Source: Paraphoma chrysanthemicola
Lineage: Eukaryota; Ascomycota; Dothideomycetes; Pleosporales; Phaeosphaeriaceae
Length of the DNA stretch: 64,000 nucleotides
Reading direction: 5' to 3'
Assembly: GCA_020744225.1 (NCBI GenBank)
Contig: JAGMWG010000016.1
Coordinates: forward strand, 1-64,000
The notes under the pieces are model-generated. The model searched no databases. It was not told the origin of the DNA and saw only the letters and a list, made by a program, of their open reading frames with translations. Position 1 is the stretch's first letter, and each line of letters begins with the position of its first letter. A program made the position numbers and the translations under genes. Positions 1-10,891 of the stretch are shown here, piece after piece.

Positions 1-1145
1 TCTGCGATAAGAACGTCTACAACTTTAACAAGGCTAGCTTTATAATAAGCAAGGTTATAACTTAGCTAGTCGTGACAGGCTTAGAGAGAAGAGGCAGGCT
101 AAAGACTATCTAGCCTAGTAATCGCGAGTAGGTAACCGTGATTGCTGCGATTAACGCTGCTAGCTAGATAATCCTACTCTTTCTCATCTTTGCTAGCTAG
201 TATTACCTATCTGCCTAGTACGAGGAGAATATTCTATGCGACTAGGCAATCGCAGTTAGCGACAATAGCTAGACAAACAACAGGCTTGGAGTTAAGTAGC
301 TAAAGCACTTTAACGCTTATACGAAGACTCGTGTTGTAGATGCGCGTCGTCTACTCGTCCTTAATAGCCATAAGAGTTACTACTCTCTTGAATTTCAAGA
401 GCTCTACAAGGAGAGCAACATCTATACACTCTGTATACTACCTTACTTATCTTACCTACTACAGCCTCTTAACGTTAGCTGCTTCTTGCTATTAAAGCGC
501 GCGTACAGCTGTAAGGTTAAGGCTCTTATCTAACACTACATTAACTACATTACAAAGCTTAAGTTTCTGCTAGCCTTTAAAGCAGCCTTTAACTGCGCGT
601 TCACGACAGCTAATATCTACTTAGCCTTTTAAGGCGCAGGCCTTCAGCCTCTTTAGCTAGACGCTGTTCTATTAAAGCTTAACGTGCAGCTGTGTACACC
701 TACTCTAGCTGCTCTGCTAGAAGCTATCTAGCAGGCTCGTACGCTAAGCAACGTGCGTAAGCTTAAGGCTTAATTAACGTTAATTCGTGAGCGCGTAAGG
801 AAGCACAAGAGCTCCTTGCTAGCTTTAATTATTAACGCAATTAACCAGCTTAAGAAGGGCGCTAAGGTAATAATGCTCTTAGCTGAGCTAATGCGCGATT
901 AGATTACTAGCCTTAAGAGAGCTAACAAAGCAGCATCAAAGCAAAAGCAGCGCAAGAAAAAGTGCATACAGAAGCAGAGAGTCTTAACAAAGAAAGCTAG
1001 AGAGAATATAATTGCTTAACGTAAGGCTAATTAGTAGATTGCTCGTGAAGAGCGTTAAGGTAGAGAGCAATTAGGTCTTAGCTGCTAGGCTCTTGCGCGC
1101 TGCAGCAGGTGCAGAGAGACTAGGCATAACGCACGTACGTGTAAA
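1..1145 (+). pseudogene. RIP-degraded Fot1/pogo-type DDE transposase, C-terminal part
   Basis: Read in the frame of base 306, the translation follows the DDE_1 core of Fot1/pogo transposases. Around 264-314 it resembles the family stretch that precedes the core, with stops replacing tryptophans. From 306 it reads HFNAYTKTRV, then a segment matching the family LxxDGHxSH block, then ITLCxPPxxxHLLQPLDV-like residues. Near 1090-1145 a second frame reads RCSRCRETRHNARTCK, the zinc-knuckle tail of this family, so there is also a frame change. The second catalytic Asp (codon 363-365) is now Asn, and TGG codons have become TAG, both as RIP predicts. The N-terminus lies beyond the window edge or was lost. 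The copy cannot encode an active enzyme. Confidence 0.85.
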
Positions 1146-1356
1146 ATAGCTACTGTAGATACTGCTTAATCTACAGTATTAATATATATAGACTACCTTA
1201 TAATGTAGTTAAGTTGTACGCTTAAAAAGGTGCGCAAAGTTAGTAGAACCTACTACTTACTTGTATTTGCTACTCGCTTATAAACTACGTTAAAGTCTAA
1301 GAAATACGAGTTCTATAAAGAAGAAGTTTAATTTCTAGAATATATAGTTAGAATTG

Positions 1357-1783
1357 TTAAGAAGAAGTAAAGGTTACTAATAACTAGTAATATACTAGCT
1401 AAAAGAGAATATAAAGAGTATATTACCTAATAGGTAATAGAAGATAAGAGTTAGTATATAAAAGAGTAGATAGTAGATAGTATTTCGTGTTCTAGGTACA
1501 GATAAAAGAGAGAGATCTCTCTTTACTATATACGTTAGTTTCTAAGCTTAGTAAGCTATACTGTAGTATTAAATTAATTCTAAAAACTATTACTTTTTAT
1601 TCTAATTAGCATAATAAATAAATCTCTTATACAATTTATAATTTCTAGTCTAATTTTAGACTAGAATTAATACTAAATTCTAGTTATACTAAAAATCTAC
1701 AAGATCTTAAAGAACATAAGGTAAAACTTATAAGCTACTTAGTAATTTAGATAGCTTATAAAAGATTTAACTAGTAAATCTTT
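1357..1783 (+). repeat. Left arm of ~430 bp inverted repeat
   Basis: This segment is closely similar to the reverse complement of 5470-5899. The outer ends share TTAAGAAGAAGTAAA followed by a GTTACTAATAAC match. The inner ends share AAAAGATTTAA and AAATCTTT. Differences are mostly C/T and G/A, as expected of independently RIPped copies. It could be a long terminal repeat present in opposite orientation, or the terminal inverted repeat of another element. Matching ends were found by eye, so the boundaries are good to about 10 bp. Confidence 0.85.
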
Positions 1784-2429
1784 ACACACTCTCTTAAGCT
1801 ATATAAAATTTTAAAGAAATAACTATAATTTTCTACTCTTTTCTTTTTTATTAATAGTTCTTTATAAGACTACTATAATAATAATTATAATAGCGTACTA
1901 TTTATTATTACTATAGTAATCCCTAGGTAAAACTACCTAATAATTAATATAATTAATTATTATAATAGCACGTTAATAGTCTAGTATAATAACGTCTTAT
2001 TATATAGATAATTAACTAGTTTCCCTAAAGGATCTAGGTTCTAGACTTTTTCTAGTAAGTATTTTAAATACCTAATATAATAAAAGCAAATAGGTATATA
2101 ATACCTAGTATAATAAAGAGCAAATTAGAGATAGTTATAATAACTACTCTAAGTATAATAAGAAATAGTTTGTTGTAAGCTACTTATTAGAAGAACCTAA
2201 AAGTTAAATTTTAGATTCTATAATATAACTTAGTAATAATTATAATAATAATAATTAATTATTACTAACTATATTATACTACTTATTATAGACTATTATA
2301 GTATAGTCTAATTATAATAATAATAAGAATTATAATAAGACTTATAATAAGACTTCTTATTCTTCTTACTTATTATTATTATTATTATTATATAAGTAGC
2401 TTTTTAAGATCTTCTAGTTTTAACTAAAT

Positions 2430-5400
2430 TTATTTAACTAATAAAGTCTTTAAATTAAGGTATACTAGTAGCCTTTGTTAGATTATCTACTAGTATAGTA
2501 CTAGTATTTTTATATACTAGATTTATTTTATTACTAAGTAGATTCTCTCTAATAAAATAATAAGTTATATCTACGTACTTAGTTCTAGTGTAATAAATAA
2601 GATTTTTAGCTAGTTCTATAGCACTAAAACTATTTATTTTAATAATATTTAAATTATTAAAAAGGTTAAAGTCTTTAAGAGCTTTATTATTAAATAACTC
2701 TTATATAAAGTTTTATAGATATAAACATTTTTTAGTAGCTTCTTTTAAAGATATATATTCTACTTCTATACTACTAATAGCTACTTTTTTTTATAGCTTA
2801 GAAATCTAACTAATAGCTATATTACTATTATTAGAATATTTATTTTTATTATTATTAAGAATAAAGATATTTCCTGTAGTAGATTTTCTAGAATCTAAAT
2901 TACTCTCTTAATCTGTATTACTAATACTTAGTAGATTTATAAAATTACTAATATCTCTAGTATTATTATCTTTATTATAATAATTATTATAATTATTATT
3001 TATAGATTATTCTATAGATTCTAAAGTTAAATCTAATCTTAAATCTTTTGTTTTTAAAAAATAACTAAAGATATTATTTAAGTAATTATAATATTCTATA
3101 GTAGAATTAGATATATATTTAGCTAAGTAGTTTATACTATATACTAGATTAAGTCTAGTAAATATAGTTAAATAGATTAAACTACTTATCTCTTTTTAAT
3201 AATTACTAATAATAGTATTATTATCTAGAGATTCTAGATTTTTAGATAACTTTATACTTATAAGTAAAGGTAAGTTTTTAGGTTTATTTTGTAGCTTATT
3301 ATATTTTTCTAGTATTTTAGAAATAAAGCTTCTTTACGTAATAATTAGAGATTTATTACTTTTATCTCTTATTATTTCTATACTTAAGAACTTTTTTATC
3401 TCTTCTAAATTACTTATTTCTAATTTAGAAGTTCTAGATAAATCTTTATATAGATTATTAATTAAATCTATATTTTATATAAAAACTAGTATATTATCTA
3501 TATATATAGCTAAAATAATAAGTTTTCCTTTATATATAAAAATACTATTATCTATTTTTAAGCTAGTAAATTCTAGAGTTTCTAAGATTTTAGTTAAAAA
3601 TAATTACTATTATCTACTAGCTTACTTTAAACTATATAAAGCTTTATTAAGCTTATAAATAATATTATTATAATTTTTATTTATAATAGCTTTATTAAGT
3701 TTTTTAATTAAAGTAAGATTTTTAATTTTTTTACTTTCTAAAGCTTTCTTAATAATATATTTTTTAAAGTCTATAAGTAATTAAGTATATATATTATTAC
3801 TATTTATATCTATATTAGAAAAGGCTTATTTTATATCTTAAGTATATATTTTTTAGTCTAAATATATAGTAATAGATAATAATAATCTAATAATACTAGG
3901 TTTACTAGTACTAGTAAAGGTTTTTTTTATAGTTAATCTTATATTTTTATAGAAATTCTTTAGCTACTTATCTAGCTTTATACTTTTTAATAGTATTATC
4001 TAGATTATACTTTATATTAAGAACTTAAAGTTCTTTAATAATAGAATAATTAGAATTAAGTACTAGAGTCTAAGTATTAGATTTTAATAAATTATCTACT
4101 TCTATTTATATAGCTTTTAAATATAAATCTTTATTTAATTTATTTAAAGCTTTTTTATAAGTTTTAGACTCTTTTATACTAGAATTATTAATAGTATTAA
4201 AGATGTTATAAAGAATTACTTTATTATAAAGTAATTTCTAATCTTATTTACTATTATTTAATTCTATAGTACTTAATATACTATTAGTAATAGTAGTATT
4301 ATTAGCTAGTTTATCTTTAGAACTATTATTTATAATTATAGATCTTATAGGTCTAGTAGTCTTTTTAATAACTTTAGAACTACTATATATAATAGTATTT
4401 AATTTATCTTTAGAATTAATCTCTATTATCTTATTACTAGTATTTTTATTATTATCTAGTCTTATAAAGACTTCTCTAATATTATTATTATTATTAAAAG
4501 TATAATAATAATCTTTTATAATTTTATAATCTCTAGTATTAATAATCTTATTAGTTTTAAGATTATATAATTTATAGATATTAGAACTAGTAAAACCTAT
4601 TAGATAATAAGAAGTAGCTCTAGAATCTAGTTTTTTAATAAAATTACTAGGTTTATTATAATAAACTAAACTTCTAAATATTCTAATATTATCTAGATTA
4701 AGTAACTCTTTATATTTTAATTTATAAGAAGTTTTAAAACTTATAAAACTATTAGAAGTTTTATTATATAGATAAGTAGTAGTTAAAATAGCTTCTTTAT
4801 AAAGGTATTTAGGTAGATTACTATTAATTAATAGGGCTCTAACTTTATTAAGTAAGACTCTATTAATTATTTCTATAGCTCTATTTTATTTAAGAGTATA
4901 AGAAGATAAATAACGTCTTTTAATACTCTTATTAAGTAAATAAGTATCTAGTTCTTTAGATTTAAACTTATTATCTAATTATAGAGCTTTTACTTTATTA
5001 TTATTAAAGTTACTAACTACTTCTAATTCTTTATTATAATTAGAACTAGAGCTAGAATTAGAATAATTATCTAAAGTATTATTATCTTTAGCTTCTAACT
5101 CTAATTTACTAATAGTAACTTTTATAATAAGTACTAGATCTTTTTAAGATATAAGTAACTTAACTATTAAGTACTTTGTTTTAGTATCTTTAAAAGTAAT
5201 ATAGTACTTATAATTTCTAAAGATTTTAGGCCTAATAGATTCTTCTATATCTATATATAGTAAATCTAAATAAGCTTCTACTTTAGTACTAGGTTCTATA
5301 TTTCTATTTTTGTTAGTTTAGCTTATATATAAATAATATAATTATCTAAACTAGTATTTATAAAACTAATATTCTCTAGATATATAAAACTATAACTCTT

Positions 5401-5465
5401 AGTATTTTTAACTAAGTATTTAATAGTTTTAAGACTAATAGATTCTAGTCTTTTATATATTAAAT
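2430..5465 (-). pseudogene. Ty1/copia retrotransposon pol remnant (integrase, RT, RNase H)
   Basis: The reverse strand carries copia domains in the canonical order. A GAG-pre-integrase-like piece lies near 5330-5460. The integrase core and its C-terminal side span about 4500-5230, with KSKELDTYL, SSYTL and NIRIFRSLVYY. Reverse transcriptase covers about 3250-4000, with the active-site block reading YIDN near 3493-3504 where the family has YVDD. RNase H runs from about 2770 to 2455, with SSIEVEYISLKEA, a YYTRTKYVDITYYFIRE block and LVDNLTKA. Numerous stops and the Asp-to-Asn change in the RT motif fit RIP. Gag and protease are missing. It is inactive. Confidence 0.88.
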
Positions 5466-5469
5466 CTAT

Positions 5470-5899
5470 AAAGATTTATTACTTAAATCTTTTATAAGCT
5501 ATCTAAAAATACTACTACTATAAGAGTTTTATCTTATATACTTTAAGACTATATAAATTTTAGTATAAGTAGAATTTAGTATTAATTATAGTCTAAAATT
5601 AGACTAAAATATATACTTTGTATAAGAAATTTATATTTTATTTCTATTAGAATAAAAAGTAATAGTTTTTAGAATTATTTAATATAATACTATAGTATAG
5701 CTTACTAAGCTTAGAAACTAAAGTATATAGTAAAGAGAGATCTCTCTCTTTTATCTGTACCTAGAATACGAAATACTATCTACTATTTACTCTTTTATAT
5801 ACTTACTCTTATCTTCTATTACTTATTAAGTAATATACTCTTTATATTCTCTTTTAGCTAGTATATTACTAGTTATTAGTAACTTTTACTTCTTCTTAA
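5470..5899 (-). repeat. Right arm of ~430 bp inverted repeat
   Basis: This is the reverse-complement partner of 1357-1783, including a shared GGTACAGATAAAAGAGAG block and the AAGCTTAGTAAG junction. Its inner end abuts the first recognisable copia residues (GAG-pre-integrase), so gag and protease are absent from the element as it stands. Confidence 0.85.
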
Positions 5900-6266
5900 T
5901 AAGTCTTATATACTACTAAAAAGAATAAAGTAATTTAGATATAAAAATAAAGAAATAGTTTAGAGTATATCTAATATAAGAGAGTAAAGATAATATATTA
6001 TATTATAAGATAGACGAATTACTATCTTTATAGCTCTTTATATTTCTAAGCTATATATTATAAGGTAAGTTATGTGTAAAAGTCTTTACGTAGTCTTATT
6101 ATAGTCTTATCTTAATTTTAATTACTATTATTAGTTAAGATTACTCTACTATATACTATCTAAATACTATACTCTTATTTCTTTTTATCTTTAAGAAGAT
6201 AGAATAAAGTATATATGTTTATTCTTATCTTAAGCTCTTTCTATTTATAAAGATATAGAGTTTAGC

Positions 6267-8549
6267 TTAAACAAACTTAAGTAATTCTACATCCTCGTCT
6301 TCCTTATCTCTCGCATCCCAATCTAGCTTCATTAACAACCGATCGACTCCTCCTGTACGAGCTGGTACGTATATGCTGTCTTCATCTTGACCCTCAGCAT
6401 TAATCTTCGGTGCGGAGGTGCTACTCCTTTCGTTATCAATGTCCCTTAAGCGCTCCACTAGCCCTTTCAGATCACTGTCCAGACGTCGTCGTGCGCGATC
6501 AAGTTCCAGCTTTACCTCATTCTCTTCGTTTAGGTAGTTACGAGTGAACTTCTCAATACCCTCGTCTTCTGCAAGGTCGAGGTTCTGCTGTATGTCGGTG
6601 AGACGTGTGATGTAGGCTGCTAATTCATCCACATGAGTGCAGAGTGTGTACAGAAGTCTTGGGAATGCTGCATCAGTTAGGAGAAGAGAGTATGCTATCC
6701 AAGATAGAAACTGGCGGTGTGCATGTGAGAGAGCCTCTGGGTCGTGCTGCTGCTTCAAGTGGTTGGGGCCTATCTGGGGTTGCTGAGATGGGCTGTGCGA
6801 AGCGTGCGAAGCCGAGATGGGAGGGTCCTGCGCCCGGTTGACCCATTTCAAAAAGTGATTGAAAGACTCCTGTATCACGGCACCCTGAAAGTAGGTCTCG
6901 CTCTCTGCGAGGAAGAGTACTGATGCAGCACAAGTAGCCCATACCTTACGCATACTGCGGAACCGGGAGGCCGTTCTCTGTCGTCGAAGTTTCAGAATGC
7001 TCTTGCCATGTGCCGTGTTGCTGTACTGATATCCTGGCGGACAGGGGTGCTCTCGTCTAATGGAGCTTTGTCGCCAGAGTTGAGCAAGGTGCAAGTGCGC
7101 TCGGCGAACTGCAAGGAGATAGGCGTTAATGGTCGCGTACGCGTCCAGATCACTTCTTGAAACGAAGAGGTCAAGCGGATAGGGTGTCTCCATGACAAGC
7201 GAGCAAGGCGTTGATAATAAAAGCTGATCAAAGGAGGCGTTGGTCAATCGTGGCAACATGGAATCGGCATCCTTGGCGCGGCCAGGAGTTCCAGGACGGT
7301 GCCCCTGGCTTTCACGTGGTGCGAGTCGTAGCACTCGGCTTGCAACGTCGAGAATGTCGTCAATGTGCTCATCATCATCGGCCAGCGTCGAGAGAATGGC
7401 TAGCGTACGCGCCAATGTTTGGCTAATTTCAGCCTCCTTTAGCATGACACCTTGCATGGTCTGGGTTTTGGGTACGGTTTCGAGACCACTAGAGCGTATC
7501 AATCTCTTCTTGTCCGCCTCTGCTATGAGAGCCACTGCAAACTCGCCCTTGGCAAGCAGGAAGAATTGGTGTAAGACGGTGAGTGTTTCGATGATCTTCG
7601 TGCGTGGCAAGAGATGTTGAAGTAAGTTGCGTGACAAGGATAGGCGAATAGCTTTGACGGCTTCAGCCAACTCCGATGCAGCTATAGGCATACGAACTCT
7701 GGATAGCGCTTCGACATGACCCGGAAGAAGATCAAGCTCAGACACGTTAGGAGACAGATCGATAGCTTGTGTTGTGGGCGGTATTGATCGAATCTGGTTT
7801 AGCGATCTACCGACGAACAAGATAGAGGAAGCTGTGTGGCGAGTGACAAACTTGGGCAACAAGGAATGATCAACTCGGAAACTCAGCCCCTCTGAATGCT
7901 CATGTTCTTGCTGAATGAAGAAGTCAGAGGCACCGAAGGAGGGCAAACGCCCATATAACAACCAAGTTGACAGTTGCCTCAGCCATGACTGTTCAGCAAC
8001 ATCTCCAAGGTAACAGGCCGCTTCTCCGATATTAGGATAGCCTGTCTGGGCTTCGGCACGCAATTTGTCGATGAGTTGTGAGCCGGACGACGCTTTCGAG
8101 TTGTCTACTTTGCCATCTCGCAAAGCTTCTGGTGACAATACGAAGCTGCTCAGATCCCAGAGCCATTCCAATAGCTGAATCCATTCGGAGAAGTCATTAA
8201 CAACGCCTGCGAGCGGTACGATGTTGTATGCGCCGACTGTCGAGGCATCTTGCTTGAGAATTCGACTTTCAACCTCGAGTATTTTTCGTTGGAACAATGC
8301 AAGGTGATGTGATATGATGGACGCTGCAGCCGCGCGACAAACAGTCGAAGGGTGCGTTGCGGCAATTCTGGTGACATGCTCTCGGATTTGCCGGTGCAGA
8401 CGCGACAATTGGCCGATTGAAGAAAGCAGCTCGGCCTCTGGAGGCGACAGCAAATGGCTTGCTGTAGATGTCACGTGGTCTACATCTGGAACTGCATCGA
8501 AGAGGGCCGATGGGTGCCCTGAGAGGGAGAGGAGGATTTCGTGGAGCAT
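6267..8549 (-). CDS. Gamma-tubulin complex component 4 (GCP4)
   Basis: An intronless frame predicts about 760 residues starting MLHEILLSLSGHPS, the hallmark N-terminus of GCP4-family proteins. GCPs assemble the gamma-tubulin ring complex that nucleates microtubules at spindle pole bodies. The family's two helical halves (Grip1, Grip2) fit residues ~1-330 and ~400-750, with SWLRQLSTWLLYG in the first and FRSMRKVWATCAASVLFLAESETYF in the second, and the conserved end LLMKLDWDARD. The same frame is open a further 35 codons upstream to an ATG at 8654, but the family begins at the ATG used here. The stop lies 5 bp inside the edge of the RIP block, so the natural 3' UTR was replaced or invaded by transposon DNA. 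Assignment is by remembered family motifs. Confidence 0.88.
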   Translation of the reverse strand: MLHEILLSLSGHPSALFDAVPDVDHVTSTASHLLSPPEAELLSSIGQLSRLHRQIREHVTRIAATHPSTVCRAAAASIISHHLALFQRKILEVESRILKQDASTVGAYNIVPLAGVVNDFSEWIQLLEWLWDLSSFVLSPEALRDGKVDNSKASSGSQLIDKLRAEAQTGYPNIGEAACYLGDVAEQSWLRQLSTWLLYGRLPSFGASDFFIQQEHEHSEGLSFRVDHSLLPKFVTRHTASSILFVGRSLNQIRSIPPTTQAIDLSPNVSELDLLPGHVEALSRVRMPIAASELAEAVKAIRLSLSRNLLQHLLPRTKIIETLTVLHQFFLLAKGEFAVALIAEADKKRLIRSSGLETVPKTQTMQGVMLKEAEISQTLARTLAILSTLADDDEHIDDILDVASRVLRLAPRESQGHRPGTPGRAKDADSMLPRLTNASFDQLLLSTPCSLVMETPYPLDLFVSRSDLDAYATINAYLLAVRRAHLHLAQLWRQSSIRREHPCPPGYQYSNTAHGKSILKLRRQRTASRFRSMRKVWATCAASVLFLAESETYFQGAVIQESFNHFLKWVNRAQDPPISASHASHSPSQQPQIGPNHLKQQHDPEALSHAHRQFLSWIAYSLLLTDAAFPRLLYTLCTHVDELAAYITRLTDIQQNLDLAEDEGIEKFTRNYLNEENEVKLELDRARRRLDSDLKGLVERLRDIDNERSSTSAPKINAEGQDEDSIYVPARTGGVDRLLMKLDWDARDKEDEDVELLKFV

Positions 8550-8755
8550 GGTCACGGCGATGGCGGGGACGGTGTGCCGAAGGACCGTTTCGAAGACCCC
8601 ACCAGGCGCTGTATGAAAACGATCAACAGGCTCAACAATTCGAAACGACAACACATCGAGTGTCGCGACGCGTTGCGTGCATTACAGAGGAAGAGGAATA
8701 GTGTAAGAATGTCGAGCCTTGTCACGCTAGCGAGTGCCCGCCGGACCAGGCCCCG

Positions 8756-8760
8756 CCAAT
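8756..8760 (+). promoter_or_regulatory. CCAAT box upstream of BIO2
   Basis: A CCAAT pentamer lies 122 bp upstream of the BIO2 start codon, in the divergent promoter shared with GCP4. CCAAT is the core bound by the fungal HAP/CBC complex. Similar boxes occur between bioF and bioDA. The functional role is inferred only. Confidence 0.35.
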
Positions 8761-8881
8761 CAAACGGAGGCAATTGCTCCGCGCCAAATTCCACTCAAGT
8801 TGGCCTTTCCCCACGCCTTTCATTGCGACTTCCATTGTTTTTCGATTCACTTTTTACTGTGATACCTTTCACAAAATTGAT

Positions 8882-10418
8882 ATGGCGACTCGGTTACTTT
8901 TGCGGCCTCTGGGCCCAAGACTGATGGCGAAAAGGCACTCTACGCGCCCATTCAGTACTGTACTGGACGCTCCCGTCGACCCCGAAACCCAGCAAATCGC
9001 CCCACCAAGCAGAGCTCGATCAGTGTTCGAGGATGCAGCGCTTGCGGTAGCCCCTCGAACGAATTGGACCAAAGAACAGATTACTGAGGTCTACAATACA
9101 TCACTGATTGAGCTCACATATGCCGCGGTATGAAAGCCAAACCAAATTAGACACACAGACTGACAGCTGTGATGCAGGCTACCGTGCACCGCCGCTTTCA
9201 CAACCCAGCTGCTATCCAGATGTGTACGCTGATGAACATCAAAACTGGTGGATGCAGTGAAGACTGTTCCTACTGTGCCCAGTCCTCACGATACGACACA
9301 GGACTTAAGGCCACCAAAATGAGCTCGGTGGATTCGGTCCTCGAAGCTGCGCGTATCGCCAAAGAAAATGGAAGTTCGAGATTCTGTGTGTAATGCCCCA
9401 TACAAAGTGTAATATACGCCTCAGTGTCCGGACGTCCTAGAGCATGCGTCAGACACACTGAGCGTATTTACACTTGGTTCTCGCGTTCTATACAAAACTG
9501 TGCTGACGACTCGAAGGGTACGTCACTTTACCTAAAGCTCTCTAACTATACCTGTGCAACATATGTTGCGAGCAAACTTCTGTCTTTATGCGAGAGCATC
9601 GCTGATTTTGTAGTATGGGTGCGGCATGGAGAGACATGCGGGGCCGTAAGACAAATCTAAAGAACGTCAGTAAGTATATATACATACGTAGTGCAAATGA
9701 AACAAACGCTAATATTTTGTTTCCACTTCTCGTAGAAGCGATGGTCATGGGCGTCAGGGCGATGGGCATGGAGGCTTGTGTCACCCTGGGCATGATTGAT
9801 GCTGAACAGGCCAAAGAACTCAAAGCCGCCGGCTTGACAGCGTACAACCACAACGTCGACACGAGTCGAGAGCATTACCCGAACGTTATCACCACCAGAA
9901 CCTACGACGAGCGACTCCGGACCATCAAGAACGTCCAGGAAGCTGGCATCCACGTCTGTACTGGCGGCATCCTAGGCTTGGGCGAAAAAGCGCACGATCA
10001 CGTTGGTCTCATCCATACAGTCTCAACGCTGCCTGCGCACCCTGAATCCTTCCCAGTGAATGCGCTTGTGCCTATCAAAGGTACGCCGCTAGGTGAGAGC
10101 CAGAGTGTATCATTCGACGCAATCCTACGCACAATTGCCACTGCTCGAATGGTCATGCCAAAGACCATCATTCGGATAGCAGCAGGCCGTCACACTATGC
10201 GGGAGGAGAAGCAAATACTGTGCTTTCAAGCCGGCGCGAACGCAATTTTCACCGGCGAGAAGATGCTCACAACTGCGTGTAATGGATGGGAGGAGGATAA
10301 AGCTATGTTCGAGCGATGGGGGCTTCGACCCATGGCCATGGAGGAAACAATAGGGGAGAAGCTAGCAGTGAGCAAGGAGCCAGTTGATGTGGGTTCCGAG
10401 CATTCAATTGTAGCTTAA
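8882..10418 (+). CDS. BIO2: Biotin synthase (radical SAM), mitochondrial
   Basis: Model: exons 8882-9127, 9178-9389, 9614-9669 and 9736-10418, 398 residues. Biotin synthase inserts sulfur into dethiobiotin, the last step of biotin synthesis, in mitochondria. The radical-SAM cluster motif CxxxCxxC is visible as CSEDCSYC, followed by the AQSSRY block. Later blocks are GMEACVTLGM, NHNVDTS and TTRTYDERL, then a GGILGLGE stretch and a C-terminal AAGRHTM block followed by GANAIFTGEKMLTT. The basic N-terminus (RLLLRPLGPRLMAKRHSTRPFST) looks like a mitochondrial presequence. Introns 1 and 3 are short. Intron 2 is 224 bp, and canonical sites force an extra Val in RFCVMGAAW where the family has RFCMGAAW. 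It converges with bioF. Confidence 0.92.
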
Positions 10419-10891
10419 GAGTAGCGGAATGGGTCCGCAACTACATGTTGCGTCCCAACCATGCGCACGAGCAAGGTAAATTTTCTATGGTTCACAACAT
10501 CATTCACTTTGCCGCCCTCACGCAGCGCATATTGAACTAGGCCTAGCAATCATACGTGCCTGAGCGGCCAAGTACAGCAGTCTTTCGATTGGCTCAGTCA
10601 CAGACGGCCGTGCAGTTTGTGATTCGTGCTATCCAAAAAATAACCAGTCTGCGCACGTTCTGAAGACATGGAGACCACTGGATAGTACTTCTTCTTTATT
10701 GATGGATTAAAACAATGAAATGTCAACAGATACCAATCATCGGGGTGTCTGGTAATTAGTGTTATGCTACGCTAATAGAAAGGCGTAAAAGTCTCTAGGG
10801 ACTGTCAATATTTCCCAGCCGGCCGAATGGCAGTAGCACGCGGCCAATTGTGTTCTGCCTTGTCCAAATGATAGGTGGTCATTCTGTATAA
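10419..10891. other. Convergent 3' intergenic region BIO2/bioF
   Basis: About 470 bp separate the stop codons of the two convergent biotin genes. I see AT-rich tracts suited to polyadenylation around 10680-10720 and no credible coding sequence. Confidence 0.6.

Larger units (their letters stand above)
1146..6262. mobile_element. RIP-mutated, AT-rich transposon block
   Basis: This stretch is extremely AT-rich and almost lacks CA and TG dinucleotides, while TA is hugely over-represented. That is the footprint of repeat-induced point mutation in ascomycetes. It contains a copia pol fragment and two inverted repeats, annotated separately. Between 1784 and 2440 and between 5900 and 6262 I recognise no coding remnant, only TTA/TAA-type low-complexity sequence. 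No open frame longer than about 60 codons survives. Composition returns abruptly to about 50% GC at the 3' end of the GCP4 gene. Confidence 0.9.

Noticed and set aside
1784..2440. Phased repeats resembling a CRISPR array or satellite
   Set aside because: The ATT/TTA runs are low-complexity products of RIP with no regular unit or spacer.
41..6240. Functional genes in the AT-rich block
   Set aside because: All recognisable domains contain stops and mutated catalytic residues; no open frame is long enough.
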